Below are positions 35,852 through 44,387 of a stretch of 64,000 bases of DNA, piece after piece. The DNA comes from Kribbella qitaiheensis (lineage in GTDB: Bacteria > Actinomycetota > Actinomycetes > Propionibacteriales > Kribbellaceae). Under the pieces are notes generated by a model. It made no database searches and had not been told where the DNA came from. It worked only from the letters and a program-made list of their open reading frames with translations. The position numbers and the translations under genes were made by a program. Position 1 is the first letter of the stretch. Each line of letters opens with the position of its first letter. The stretch covers positions 1 through 64,000 of the forward strand of contig NZ_CP043661.1 of the NCBI RefSeq assembly GCF_014217565.1. Direction: 5' to 3'.

Positions 35852-36631
35852 GTGGCTCCGAGGATGCATCATATGGACGTTGACCACTCCAGCAACGTGG
35901 GTGGCTCTGGCCTTGATGCATGCCTGGAGTACGACATGTTCAACCCCGCAGAATTGTCCGTCGCCGACGTGTTCGCGCGCCTGGCGACCGAGTTGCACGA
36001 TTCCGACGGTGTCGACGAGACCGTCGACGCGGTCGTGGAGTTCGCCGTCCGGGCGCTCAGCTGCAGTCATGCGGGTGTCGTCTTCGTGGCCCGTGGCGGC
36101 CGGCCGGAGATCGCCGCGGTCAGCGATCCCGCGATCAGGACCATCTACGAGTGCCAGATCGACGTCGGTGACGGTCCGATGGTCGAGTCCCTTCGCGAGG
36201 GGGCCGTGGTCCACATCCCGGATGCGAAGGCCGATCCGCGCTGGCCGAGCTGGTCCGAGCTGGTCAGCGGGTTCGGCATCCATTCCGTCCTGCATCTCCC
36301 GCTGGCGGTGACCGACCGGCGCGTCGGCGGCGTACTGAGCGTCTACAGCACCGCCCCGGCCGCCTTCACGGCCGACGACGAAGCGGTCGCGCACATCCTG
36401 GCCCGGCATGCGGCGGTGGCGCTGTCCTCGGCGCGCGAAGAGGCGAGCCTGGCGCAGGCGGTCGACGCGCGGAAGTTGATCGGCCAGGCGATGGGAATCC
36501 TGATGGAACGCTTCGACCTGGACGCCGACCGGGCCTTCGAGGTGCTGAAGCGCTACTCGCAGGACGGCAACATCAAGCTCCGCGAAGTCGCCCAGCAACT
36601 CGTCGACACCCGCAAGCTGCCGCGCTCGTAG
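35852..36631 (+). CDS. GAF and ANTAR domain protein
   Basis: The 259-residue protein has a GAF domain (about 30-190) with VDETVDAVVEFAVRALSCSH and HSVLHLPLAVTDRRVGGVLS, and an ANTAR domain (about 200-255) with RKLIGQAMGILMERFDLDAD and FEVLKRYSQDGNIKLREVA. It should act as a signal-dependent RNA antiterminator. In-frame ATGs at 35852, 35864 and 35873 cannot be separated with confidence. Its N-terminal part is closely similar to the truncated fragment at 1873-2115, which points to a duplicated family within this genome. Confidence 0.85.
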   Translation: MAPRMHHMDVDHSSNVGGSGLDACLEYDMFNPAELSVADVFARLATELHDSDGVDETVDAVVEFAVRALSCSHAGVVFVARGGRPEIAAVSDPAIRTIYECQIDVGDGPMVESLREGAVVHIPDAKADPRWPSWSELVSGFGIHSVLHLPLAVTDRRVGGVLSVYSTAPAAFTADDEAVAHILARHAAVALSSAREEASLAQAVDARKLIGQAMGILMERFDLDADRAFEVLKRYSQDGNIKLREVAQQLVDTRKLPRS

Positions 36632-36660
36632 TACCGGCCGGGTGCTCGCCGAGGCGCACA

Positions 36661-36794
36661 GTACTCAGCGTGGTGGTCGGAGGGCTTCGCAGTACTCAGC
36701 CTGGTGGTCGGAGGGCTTCGCAGTACTCAGCCTGGTGGTCGGAGGGCTTCGCAGTACTCAGCCTGGTGGTCGGAGGGCTTCGCAGTACTCAGCT
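36661..36794. repeat. 31-base tandem repeat, 4.3 copies
   Basis: The unit starts GTACTCAGCCTGGTGGTCGG and repeats exactly every 31 bases at 36661, 36692, 36723 and 36754, with a partial copy from 36785. The first copy differs by one base. There are no unique spacers, so it is not a CRISPR. It fills the gap between two convergent genes, and the stop codon of the minus-strand gene (36789-36791) lies in the last partial copy. Confidence 0.95.
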
Positions 36795-37496
36795 TGGGCT
36801 TTTTGTGTTGTCCTTCTCGGGGGCGTTGCCCCAGCGGCCGCCGCCCTCGCCACGCATCTCCATGGACAACGCCATCACGATCGCGCGGGTGGTGCTGCTG
36901 CCGAAGTACCCGAGGCTGTACGGCTCGATGAGCGCGCCTGCCTCCCAGTACGGCACTCGCTGGGCGCCGTACTTGACGTAGCGGACCGCCGGCTCGTCGC
37001 CGACCTTCACCCGTGCCGCGCACTGGGTGCAGGCCGGCACTCGGCGCGTTCCACCGTTCGAAGGAGTCCATTGGATGTCGAGGGTCGACGGGCCGTGCTG
37101 CGGGTTGAAGAAGCAGGGGGACCGTCGCTCCGGAACCGGCTGTCCGGCGGCGCGGGCACGGACGCAGGCGACGGCGTACCGGCCCTCGGCCAAGGCGTCG
37201 ACGACGGTGCTGATCGCGTCCGCGGCGCGCAGGTGGGCGACCTTGCGGCCGGCCGACTCGTAGGCATCGAGCGCGCGCTGGTAGTCGTGCCGGGTGTCCA
37301 CGTCGAGTTCCTGACCGGCGATGACGACGTCGAGGCGGCTGAGCTCCTCACCGAACTCGGTGACGTCCTCGTCGGCGACCTTGCGGATCTCTTCCAGCTC
37401 AGCGGTATCCATCCGGCGAGCCGCGCGCCGGTCCCACAGATAACGTCCTGCCAGTGCGGCACCACCGCCCCCCAGCAGGAACACAAGCCACTCCAT
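36789..37496 (-). CDS. conserved membrane-anchored protein of unknown function
   Basis: The protein of 235 residues starts at ATG 37496 with one membrane helix (MEWLVFLLGGGGAALAGRYL). A coiled-coil region follows (about 30-105) with DVTEFGEELSRLDVVIAG, then a domain with a Cys pair (VPACTQCAAR) and a single Cys in SPCFFNPQHG. The end is Gly-rich with MEMRGEGGGRWGN. Close relatives are common in actinobacteria but have no assigned role. The frame is open much further upstream, but that part is antisense to the GT87 gene and is rejected. Confidence 0.75.
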   Translation of the reverse strand: MEWLVFLLGGGGAALAGRYLWDRRAARRMDTAELEEIRKVADEDVTEFGEELSRLDVVIAGQELDVDTRHDYQRALDAYESAGRKVAHLRAADAISTVVDALAEGRYAVACVRARAAGQPVPERRSPCFFNPQHGPSTLDIQWTPSNGGTRRVPACTQCAARVKVGDEPAVRYVKYGAQRVPYWEAGALIEPYSLGYFGSSTTRAIVMALSMEMRGEGGGRWGNAPEKDNTKSPS

Positions 37497-37646
37497 CCAC
37501 AGATGGTAGGTCCGGGGCGCGCCCACGGACAGGAGTCGAGGCACCAGTCCGGAGCCACACGCGGTAGGTAGGGTCACACAACCGGACAGGGTTCCTCGGT
37601 ACCCTGGCGGGCGCCGCTTGCCGGCCGGCCGACCGGATAGGAGACG

Positions 37647-39110
37647 ATGTCCACCGTGACTTCTCGACGTACCCAGGACTCTGAGCCGCGGCCGGCGCCG
37701 ACAGAGGTCGATCCGGCCGTCGGGAGCCTGAGTGTGGGCCTGGGCGGCGTGGCCGGCCGGTTCGCGCGGCTCGGCGGCTCCTGGTGGACGCCGTTGCGGA
37801 TCGCACTCGCGGTCTGCACGATCACCTTCGCGCTCGGTGTGCTGCAGAAGGCGCCCTGTATGGAGGCGGGCTGGGACCGGCAGAGCTGGCGGCCGTTCAA
37901 GGCGCTGTGCTACTCCGACATCGGCTACCTCTACCAGGAGCGCGGCTTCGCCGAGGGCAACCGGCCGTTCCTCGACACCGGTAACTACCCGGTGCTGGAG
38001 TACCCGGTGCTGACCGGTGGGTTCATGGAGGTCGCGGCGAAGATCACCTGGCAGATCACCGGTGATCCGAAGAAGGACCTGACCGTCGAGCAGAAGCGCG
38101 ATACCGCCGGGGTCTTCTTCGTCGTCAACGTTGTGCTGCTCTTCCTCTGCACGCTGCTGCTGGTCGGTCTGACCGTCGCCACCGCGCGCGGCGTAGCAAC
38201 TCGCCCCGGCGCGGCTCGTGGGCAACCACTCGACGCCCTGTACGTCGCGGCCGCGCCGGTGCTGGCGTTCACCTCGACGATCAACTGGGATCTGTTCGCC
38301 GTCGTACTAACTGCAGGCGCGATGTACGCGTGGTCGAGAGGTAAGCCGATCTGGTTCGGCATCCTGCTCGGGCTCGGAACGGCAGCGAAGTTCTACCCAT
38401 TCCTGCTGCTCGGTCCGCTGCTGATCGTCTGCCTGCGCGGCCGCAAACTGTGGCCGTGGTTCCAGGCGACGGTCGCCGCGATCTTCGCGTGGGGCCTGGT
38501 GAACGCGCCGATCTACCTGCTGGCCAAGAACGAATGGATGTCGTTCTGGGTCTTCAACGACGAGCGCGAGAGCGACTACGGCTCGATCTGGTACGTGCTG
38601 AAGCTGGCCAAGCACGAGGTCTCCGACGTGAACCAGCTGAACATCGTGATCTTCGCGGGGCTCTGCCTGTCGATCGCGATCCTCGGGCTGATGGCGCCGA
38701 GACCGCCACGCTTCGCGCAACTGGCGTTCCTGGTGGTCGCCGCGTTCCTGCTGATCAACAAGGTGTACTCACCGCAGTACGTGCTCTGGTTGCTGCCGCT
38801 GGTCGCGCTGGCCCGCCCGAAGTTGCGGGACTGGCTGATCTGGCAGGCCTGCGAGTTGTTCTACTGGATGATGGTCTGGCTCCATCTGGCCCAGTTCCTG
38901 GCGCCCGGGCAGCCGGACGCGCCGGACAAGATCTACTGGTTCGCGGTGATCCTGCGGATGGCCGGGACGCTGTGGCTGATGCTCGTCGTCGCCCGCGACA
39001 TCCTGCTGCCGGAGAACGATCCGGTCCGCCACGGTGACCTGGTCAACGACCCGAGCGACGGTGTGGTCTCCGACCTGCCACCTCGTCAGTTGGACCCCGC
39101 GCACGCCTGA
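37647..39110 (+). CDS. GT87-family membrane glycosyltransferase (DUF2029)
   Basis: The 487-residue protein has about ten membrane helices after a 50-residue polar N-terminus. The first large outer loop contains the acidic motif YSDIGYLYQERGF, and later LEYPVLTGGFME, GLGTAAKFYPFLLLGPLLI and VYSPQYVLWLLPLVAL match GT87/DUF2029 proteins. These use polyprenyl-phosphate-mannose-type donors to add alpha-sugars to lipoglycans outside the membrane. The gene starts 150 bases away from the divergent membrane-anchored protein. A second GT87-like gene lies at 41698-43107. Confidence 0.85.
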   Translation: MSTVTSRRTQDSEPRPAPTEVDPAVGSLSVGLGGVAGRFARLGGSWWTPLRIALAVCTITFALGVLQKAPCMEAGWDRQSWRPFKALCYSDIGYLYQERGFAEGNRPFLDTGNYPVLEYPVLTGGFMEVAAKITWQITGDPKKDLTVEQKRDTAGVFFVVNVVLLFLCTLLLVGLTVATARGVATRPGAARGQPLDALYVAAAPVLAFTSTINWDLFAVVLTAGAMYAWSRGKPIWFGILLGLGTAAKFYPFLLLGPLLIVCLRGRKLWPWFQATVAAIFAWGLVNAPIYLLAKNEWMSFWVFNDERESDYGSIWYVLKLAKHEVSDVNQLNIVIFAGLCLSIAILGLMAPRPPRFAQLAFLVVAAFLLINKVYSPQYVLWLLPLVALARPKLRDWLIWQACELFYWMMVWLHLAQFLAPGQPDAPDKIYWFAVILRMAGTLWLMLVVARDILLPENDPVRHGDLVNDPSDGVVSDLPPRQLDPAHA

Positions 39111-39141
39111 AGAGCAAGGGGAAGGAAGGCGGGCGTGGCCG

Positions 39142-40071
39142 TCAGAGGTTGAGTTTTGCCACGTCGAGGTTGCCGCCGCTGACCACGGCGGCAGTCAGGC
39201 CGTGGAGCTCGATCTTGCCCTCGAGCAGCGCCGCGAAAGGGGCGGCCGCTGCTGGTTCGAGGGCGAGCTTGGTGCGGGACATCACCAGCCGGGTCGCCTC
39301 GATCAGGGCGGCCTCGCTGACGCGGACCACCTGATCGACGTACTGCTGGATGATCGCGAAGTTGTGCGTCCCGCAGACCGGTGCAGCGAGACCATCCGCG
39401 ACCGACTTGGCGGTAGGGAGCTTCTGCGCTGAGCCCGCTTCGAGGCTGCGGCTGACCACGTCGGCGGTCTCGGGCTCGATGCCGATCACGCGGATCGTGG
39501 GCTTGAGCAGCTTGACCGCCAGCGCGACGCCGGAGATCAGACCGCCGCCGCCGACCGGGACCAGCACGGTGTCGATGTCGGGGGAGTCGGCCAGCAGTTC
39601 GAGGCCGAGGCTGCCGTGCCCGGTGATCACGTCGAGGTCGTCGAACGGGTGGACGCCGGTCAGCTTGCGCTCGTCCCGGATCGATTCGTACGCCGCGATC
39701 AGGTCGCCCTCGACGAGCTCCACCTGAGCGCCGTACGCGCGAGCCGCGTCGATCTTGGCCGGTACGGCGGTCTTCGCCATCACCACGGTCGCCGGTACGC
39801 CGGCGTCGCGGGCCGCCCACGCGAGCGCCCCCGCCGCGTTCCCGGCCGACACCGTGATGACGCCGCGCTCGCGCTCCTCGGGAGTCAGCTGGAGTGTCTT
39901 GTGGAGCAGGCCGCGCACCTTGAAGCTGCCCGTCTTCTGGAACAGCTCCGCCTTCAGCGTCAGCCGGCCGCCGAAGATCTCGTCCAACGCGGTGGATCCG
40001 AGCATCGGCGTACGGTGAATCCGCCCTTGCAGACCGGCGGCGGCACGGCGAACATCCTCGAGGCTCGGCAT
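39142..40071 (-). CDS. PLP-dependent threonine/serine dehydratase
   Basis: The 309-residue protein is a fold type II PLP enzyme. The Schiff-base Lys is in FQKTGSFKVRGLLHK, the phosphate-binding glycine loop is VPVGGGGLISG, and TVSAGNAAGALAWAARDAG is the substrate Asn loop (family: SxGNHAQ, here SAGNAA). It lacks the C-terminal ACT regulatory domain, so it is the catabolic or serine-racemase-like short form. It would deaminate threonine to 2-oxobutanoate or serine to pyruvate. It is 18 bases downstream of the WhiB-TetR gene transcribed the other way round in order: WhiB-TetR lies downstream by strand logic at 40090. Confidence 0.85.
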   Translation of the reverse strand: MPSLEDVRRAAAGLQGRIHRTPMLGSTALDEIFGGRLTLKAELFQKTGSFKVRGLLHKTLQLTPEERERGVITVSAGNAAGALAWAARDAGVPATVVMAKTAVPAKIDAARAYGAQVELVEGDLIAAYESIRDERKLTGVHPFDDLDVITGHGSLGLELLADSPDIDTVLVPVGGGGLISGVALAVKLLKPTIRVIGIEPETADVVSRSLEAGSAQKLPTAKSVADGLAAPVCGTHNFAIIQQYVDQVVRVSEAALIEATRLVMSRTKLALEPAAAAPFAALLEGKIELHGLTAAVVSGGNLDVAKLNL

Positions 40072-40089
40072 ACGCCAGACCTTAGTCGC

Positions 40090-40755
40090 CTACTTGCTGA
40101 CCGGTACCTGCCAGAGCCCGACGAGCGCATCGATCAGCCCGGTCGCCAGACCTTGCCAATCGGCGCGCGGCACCGGCGTACCGTCGGCCAGGCCGCGTCC
40201 GTGCTCGGCGAGCATGTGCACCATCAGGTGCCGGAGCATCGCACTGCGTTCGAGCCGGACCTCGAGCGGCAGCGCGGGCAGACTGCGTCGCAGCCCGTCG
40301 ATGATCTGCTGCAGGGACGGCGAGGTCAGGGATTCGGCGATCATGATGTCGCGCAGCTCGGGATCCGTCATCACCTGCGCGCCGAACCGGGCGAACCAGG
40401 TCGGACTGCCCAGGCCGGCCAGGTGGTCGGTCGCCGGGCGGACCAGGCAGGTGATCCAGTCCCGGACCTCCAGGCTGTCGCCGAGGTCGGTCAGCATCCG
40501 CAGCCGATTCTCCGGGTGCCCGCGGCGACGGCCGTAGAGAAGCTTCTCGCCGGCCGCCGTACCGGTGAACTTGGTGCGGCGGGCCCATTCGCGGCACTCG
40601 GCGAGCACCGGGCAGGCGGTGAGGCACAGCTCGCGGGCCTTCCGCTGCTCCCACGGGCTGGCGGTTTCGTCGTACGCGGGACCCTGGCCGACACAGGCGG
40701 CGCGGCTCATCCACTGGTCGGCGGGGTCTGCGATCACAGTCAGCGTCGGCCTCAT
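40090..40755 (-). CDS. chimeric regulator: WhiB-like N-terminus joined to a TetR ligand domain
   Basis: Residues 15-78 are WhiB-like: MSRAACVG, then ARELCLTACPVLAECREWAR and GTAAGEKLLYGRRRG, with Cys21, Cys44, Cys48 and Cys54 as candidate iron-sulphur ligands. The middle pair is spaced C-x3-C instead of the usual C-x2-C. Residues 80-221 match the C-terminal ligand and dimer domain of a TetR regulator (ITCLVRPATDHLAGLGSPTW, QVMTDPELRDIM, LIDALVGLW). The TetR helix-turn-helix is absent. One continuous frame links the two, and a TetR-type palindrome lies 55-75 bases upstream. It is either a true fusion or a deletion product. Confidence 0.8.
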   Translation of the reverse strand: MRPTLTVIADPADQWMSRAACVGQGPAYDETASPWEQRKARELCLTACPVLAECREWARRTKFTGTAAGEKLLYGRRRGHPENRLRMLTDLGDSLEVRDWITCLVRPATDHLAGLGSPTWFARFGAQVMTDPELRDIMIAESLTSPSLQQIIDGLRRSLPALPLEVRLERSAMLRHLMVHMLAEHGRGLADGTPVPRADWQGLATGLIDALVGLWQVPVSK

Positions 40756-40799
40756 AACCCTGACGGTATGCGCGTTCCCCGCCGTCCTGCCGGCGGTCT

Positions 40800-40832
40800 T
40801 ACTATATGAGAGTAATGCTACTCAATTACTAT
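40800..40832 (-). promoter_or_regulatory. AT-rich promoter/operator upstream of the WhiB-TetR gene
   Basis: GAGTA-N4-TACTC (40810-40823), set within ACTATATGAG and ATTACTATAC, is an AT-rich dyad in a high-GC region. It lies between the WhiB-TetR gene and the ATP-grasp gene stop and could be both promoter and the binding site of a TetR-type dimer. Confidence 0.5.
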
Positions 40833-40834
40833 AC

Positions 40835-41692
40835 TTAAGCTAGACGGCTGGCGACCGCTGTAGCCAGCTGGACGTCGGCGGCCGGGTGCTGGGGGAGGAA
40901 GAGGTAGGGCTCGATGAGCTCGACTTCCATCAGCAGGAAGCGGCCGGTCACGACGACCCCGTCGACCCGGGCGTAGACCGGTGCGTGCTTGCTGTCGACC
41001 GCGGCCAGTACGGCGTCCGCAGCGGCTCGTACTGCGGGAGTCGGGTCGGCCGACGTCGCCGTACCTCCCATGTCGCTCTGGACCCGGTAGTCGCCGTCGG
41101 CCGGGCGCTTCAGAACCGAGTGGCTGTACTCGCCGTCGAGGTAGATCAGCGACCACTCGCCCTCGGACTGGATCTCGGGCAGGAACGGCTGCACCAGGTA
41201 GACGTCATCCGGCAGATCGCCCATCGCGCGGCTCAGCTCGCCGGACCCGGCCAGACCCCGGATGGTGTTGTGCGCGGTGGCGCTCACCGTCGGCTTGATC
41301 ACGATCTGCTGACCGTCGAGCCCGGCGACCACCTCGTGCAGGCAGGCGCCGGCCGCCACCTGGGACGGCACGATCGCGACACCGCGCTCGCGGAGCTCCA
41401 GCAGGTACCGCTTGTCGCCGTTCCAGCGGAGCAGGTCGGTGTCGTTGAACACCGGTACGCAGGCCTTGTCGAGCTGGCCGAGCCACTCGGTGAACTCCAG
41501 GTACCGGGTGTGGTAATCCCAGACCGACCGGAGCAGCACCGCGTCGTACGACGACCAGTCCACCGACGGATCGGTCCAGACCTCCGCGACCGGGTCGAGT
41601 CCCGCGGTCCGGAGCGCGGCCGCGAGCGGCAGGTCGGCCGGGTGCAGGTCCGCGTGGTCGGCGGAGGTGGCAAGGGCGATGCGTGTAGTCAC
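40835..41692 (-). CDS. ATP-grasp (RimK/glutathione synthetase-like) ligase
   Basis: The 285-residue protein has the ATP-grasp layout: an N-terminal Rossmann-like part with LLRSVWDYHTRYLEF, a lid with IVIKPTVSATAHNTIRG (Lys for ATP), and a C-terminal core with PVYARVDGVV and LLMEVELIEPYLFL carrying the Mg-binding Asp, Glu and Glu. Similar stand-alone proteins include the cycloserine ligase DcsG and RimK-like enzymes that join a carboxylate to an amine. The substrate cannot be deduced. It lies just before the GT87-like gene on the same strand with a five-base gap, so it is probably cotranscribed with that cluster. Confidence 0.85.
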   Translation of the reverse strand: MTTRIALATSADHADLHPADLPLAAALRTAGLDPVAEVWTDPSVDWSSYDAVLLRSVWDYHTRYLEFTEWLGQLDKACVPVFNDTDLLRWNGDKRYLLELRERGVAIVPSQVAAGACLHEVVAGLDGQQIVIKPTVSATAHNTIRGLAGSGELSRAMGDLPDDVYLVQPFLPEIQSEGEWSLIYLDGEYSHSVLKRPADGDYRVQSDMGGTATSADPTPAVRAAADAVLAAVDSKHAPVYARVDGVVVTGRFLLMEVELIEPYLFLPQHPAADVQLATAVASRLA

Positions 41693-41697
41693 GTCGA

Positions 41698-43107
41698 TCA
41701 GTGTCGGAGCGCTTCAGCCGGAACGTCAAACTGCGGTCCAGCGGTCAAGCGGTGACGCAGTGTGATGGTGGCGGCGACGATGACAGCCGCGGTCAGGTAG
41801 AACAGGCCGGGCTGGTGCTCGTGTCCGAAGCTGGCGTAGGAGAGGTAGGCGGCGGCCGGGACGACCAGCCATTCGAGCTGCCCGGCGAGAACGGCCAGGG
41901 CGATCAAGGGCAGCCCGTACCACGGGTAGGTGGGCGTGGTGATGAGTAGCGCGGCGCCGTACAGCCAGCAGCAGGTGACCGCGATCGGCTCACGCCCGTG
42001 CCTGCGGATCGCCAGCAGCGCCAGCCCCACGGCGAGGATGCCGGCAGCGAGCTGGCGCGCCTCAGGAGGCAGCACCAGCGCGAGAATCGCCGATCGGGAG
42101 CTGCCGTCGGAGAACCCTTCCTGGGTCAGATAGCCGGGCAGGAAGCCGACTACCAAGGTGCCGGCGACGAGCAGATGGGGGATGTACGACGCGATGAAGG
42201 TGCCGACGGCAACCAATGGTGTGCGAAGCCTGCGGGTGGTGAACGCGGGGAGGAGCAGGAGGGGAAGGAGCTTGACGCTGGCGGCGGCGCCGAGGAGTAG
42301 CCCGGCGACGACTGGTTTGCGTCTGGCGGCGGCGAGTACCGCGGCCACGATGAGCAGGGCGGCGAGGACGTCCACGTGGGCGGCGCTGCCGGCTTCCAAG
42401 GTGACGATCGGTGACCAACCCCACATAGCCGCCCAGCGTGGATCACGCCCGCGACGGCGTAATTCCACAGCGAGTAACGCTGTGAGTACTACGGCGAGTA
42501 GTGCCGCGGCCAGTTGGAGTCCTTCGGTGCCTGCTGACCAGGGGGTGAGCAGAGCGACGGCGGTGAAGTACGCCTGGGCCACGGGCGGATAGATGGTCGG
42601 TACGCGCGGGCGGTTGATCTTGGTGCGTGGATCGTCGGTGGAGAGGGCTGTCACGGCCGCTGAGTCGTGCGGGACGCGTGGTGGTCCGACTACGCCGGAC
42701 CTGTCCGTGGGGGAGAGGCCCGGGAAGAGCAGCGGGTCACGTAGTTGGGCTAGGCCGTCGTCCAGCGGCACATGCGAGTACGGCGAACTGCCTGAGAGCT
42801 GGACCCTGCCGTCCCACACGTAGCGATAGGCGTCGGTGCTGGTGATGGGTGCGGTGGTCAGGCCAGGCACCTGGCAGAGCGCGGCGAAGGCGACCACGAA
42901 CAGGATGGTGCGGTTGCCTTCGGGGCGTCTGGTGATCAGCCAGACGACTCCCGAGACTCCCGCGAAGGCGGTCAGCAGGACAGCGTTCTGCCACCAGTTG
43001 GCGGACTCGGCAGCGATCACCGCTGCGCTAGCGGCGGCTGCAAGCAGCCCCCCGACTGCAAGGCGGAGGTGAGGGCTCTTGCCCGGCCTGGTGCCAGAGT
43101 CACTCAC
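41698..43107 (-). CDS. polyprenol-phosphate-mannose-type membrane glycosyltransferase
   Basis: The protein of 469 residues has about twelve membrane helices. Family signals are ITSTDAYRYVWDGRVQLSG in the first outer loop, with its acidic residue, then IYPPVAQAYF, VKLLPLLLLPAF and TPTYPWYGLPLIAL. It matches GT87-like mannosyltransferases of actinobacterial cell envelopes. I place the start at GTG 43107, where GTGA overlaps the stop of the DUF2064 fusion gene; a far longer frame upstream is antisense noise. With the next two genes it forms an envelope glycosylation operon. Confidence 0.85.
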   Translation of the reverse strand: MSDSGTRPGKSPHLRLAVGGLLAAAASAAVIAAESANWWQNAVLLTAFAGVSGVVWLITRRPEGNRTILFVVAFAALCQVPGLTTAPITSTDAYRYVWDGRVQLSGSSPYSHVPLDDGLAQLRDPLLFPGLSPTDRSGVVGPPRVPHDSAAVTALSTDDPRTKINRPRVPTIYPPVAQAYFTAVALLTPWSAGTEGLQLAAALLAVVLTALLAVELRRRGRDPRWAAMWGWSPIVTLEAGSAAHVDVLAALLIVAAVLAAARRKPVVAGLLLGAAASVKLLPLLLLPAFTTRRLRTPLVAVGTFIASYIPHLLVAGTLVVGFLPGYLTQEGFSDGSSRSAILALVLPPEARQLAAGILAVGLALLAIRRHGREPIAVTCCWLYGAALLITTPTYPWYGLPLIALAVLAGQLEWLVVPAAAYLSYASFGHEHQPGLFYLTAAVIVAATITLRHRLTAGPQFDVPAEALRH

Positions 43108-44387
43108 TGGTGGGCTGCCGTGAGTAGGGCGGAGGTAGTTGAGGTGCTGCAGCGGCGGAAGGTGAGGAAGGCCCGGCCTTCGGCACGCCAGTCCTCGGTG
43201 GCGAGCAGGTCTGCCGCGAGGGCGTACCGGAGTACGGCGCGGCTTCCTACCCTTGCCCAAGGCAACGGGTGTGAGCGGCGGCTGGCACTGCGCAGGACGA
43301 TGGGCGCGGAGTCGTCCAGGTCGTCGTCGGGGTCGACCTCGACCAGGACGAGTCCTTCCGGCCGGACCAGCTCGGCACAGCGCCGCAGGAGTGCCTCCGG
43401 GGCGCCACCGATGCCGATATTGCCGTCCATCAGCAGGACGCTTCCCCAGCGGCCCTCGCCCGGCAGCGGCTCCTGCACCGGCCGCCGCAGCGCGGGAGCG
43501 CCTCGCTCGTTCGTCAGCATCACTGCCTGGGCAGAGATGTCTACGCCGAGCGCCGGGATCCCTTGTTCAGCTAACGCGGTGACTATCCGGCCAGGACCGC
43601 AGCCAATGTCCAGGACCGGTCCCTCGCAGCGGCTCAATGCCAACCTGTCCACTGCGTCGGCCGGCGCCTGCCAGCGGTCCACCTCCGACAGCGACGTCAC
43701 CGTGCGGCCGTCGGCGCCGGTGGCAACGACGCGTGCGCCCTCCAGCGCCTTGTCGAAGAGCAGCGACGGGTGAGCCGAGTGATGCAGTCTGCGGTGCAGC
43801 CGGGAGGTGCGCAGATTCGGATAGGTCGTCGCTATAGCCGCAGCGTCTGCAGGCGTATCCATATCCCGCAGCGTCGGCACGAGGAAAACGCTGTAGCCGA
43901 GTGACCGAAGCCGCGCGAGCTGGTCGGCACCGGTGTGATCCGTGGACATCGGTACGCCGACAAGTGCGCGGCGATCGGGTTGTTGAAGGCCGAGACACCA
44001 GTAGCCGCCGTCCTCGGTCAACCCGAGCACCGCGTCGTACTGGGACCAGTCGGCCCGGAGCAACGCCGGGGTCACCTGCGGGGTGTCCATGCCGATCAGC
44101 AGCATCGGCGTACCGGCGTACGCATCCTCGAAGGCCGCAGCCAGTCGCTCGTCGAGGCCGTCACCGCGCTGCGGTACGACGGTGAAGCCGGGCCAGGCCT
44201 CGGAGTTGCCCTCCAGCGCGAGCACCTTTCGGCGTACGCCGGTGGCTCGTACGGCGGCCAGCGTGTCAGCGAGGGAGGCTCTGGCCAGCGCAGCCGCTTC
44301 GGCCGGGGTGAACTCGGTCTGGAGCCGCGTCTTGACCCGCCCCGCGACAGGTTCCTTCGCGATCACGATCAGGGTGTCGGCTGTCAT
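43104..44387 (-). CDS. DUF2064 glycosyltransferase fused to SAM-dependent methyltransferase
   Basis: The 427-residue protein has two enzymes in one chain. Residues 1-205 are a DUF2064/TIGR04282 nucleotidyltransferase-fold glycosyltransferase with IVIAKEPVAGRVKTRLQ and LLIGMDTPQVT and LTEDGGYWCLGL. Residues 225-415 are a class I methyltransferase with LDIGCGPGRIVTALAEQG, LGVDISAQAVML and WGSVLLMDGNIGIGG. In other actinobacteria these can be separate neighbours. It overlaps the glycosyltransferase 2 gene before it (44384) and the membrane glycosyltransferase after it (43104), which supports one pathway, perhaps making and methylating an envelope glycolipid. Confidence 0.85.
   Translation of the reverse strand: MTADTLIVIAKEPVAGRVKTRLQTEFTPAEAAALARASLADTLAAVRATGVRRKVLALEGNSEAWPGFTVVPQRGDGLDERLAAAFEDAYAGTPMLLIGMDTPQVTPALLRADWSQYDAVLGLTEDGGYWCLGLQQPDRRALVGVPMSTDHTGADQLARLRSLGYSVFLVPTLRDMDTPADAAAIATTYPNLRTSRLHRRLHHSAHPSLLFDKALEGARVVATGADGRTVTSLSEVDRWQAPADAVDRLALSRCEGPVLDIGCGPGRIVTALAEQGIPALGVDISAQAVMLTNERGAPALRRPVQEPLPGEGRWGSVLLMDGNIGIGGAPEALLRRCAELVRPEGLVLVEVDPDDDLDDSAPIVLRSASRRSHPLPWARVGSRAVLRYALAADLLATEDWRAEGRAFLTFRRCSTSTTSALLTAAHQ

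Noticed and set aside
36661..36794. Possible CRISPR array from short direct repeats
   Set aside because: Units are contiguous and nearly identical, with no variable spacers and no cas genes.
37497..38225. N-terminal extension of the minus-strand membrane-anchored protein
   Set aside because: The extension is antisense to the GT87 gene and lacks any ribosome site; the membrane helix marks the real start.
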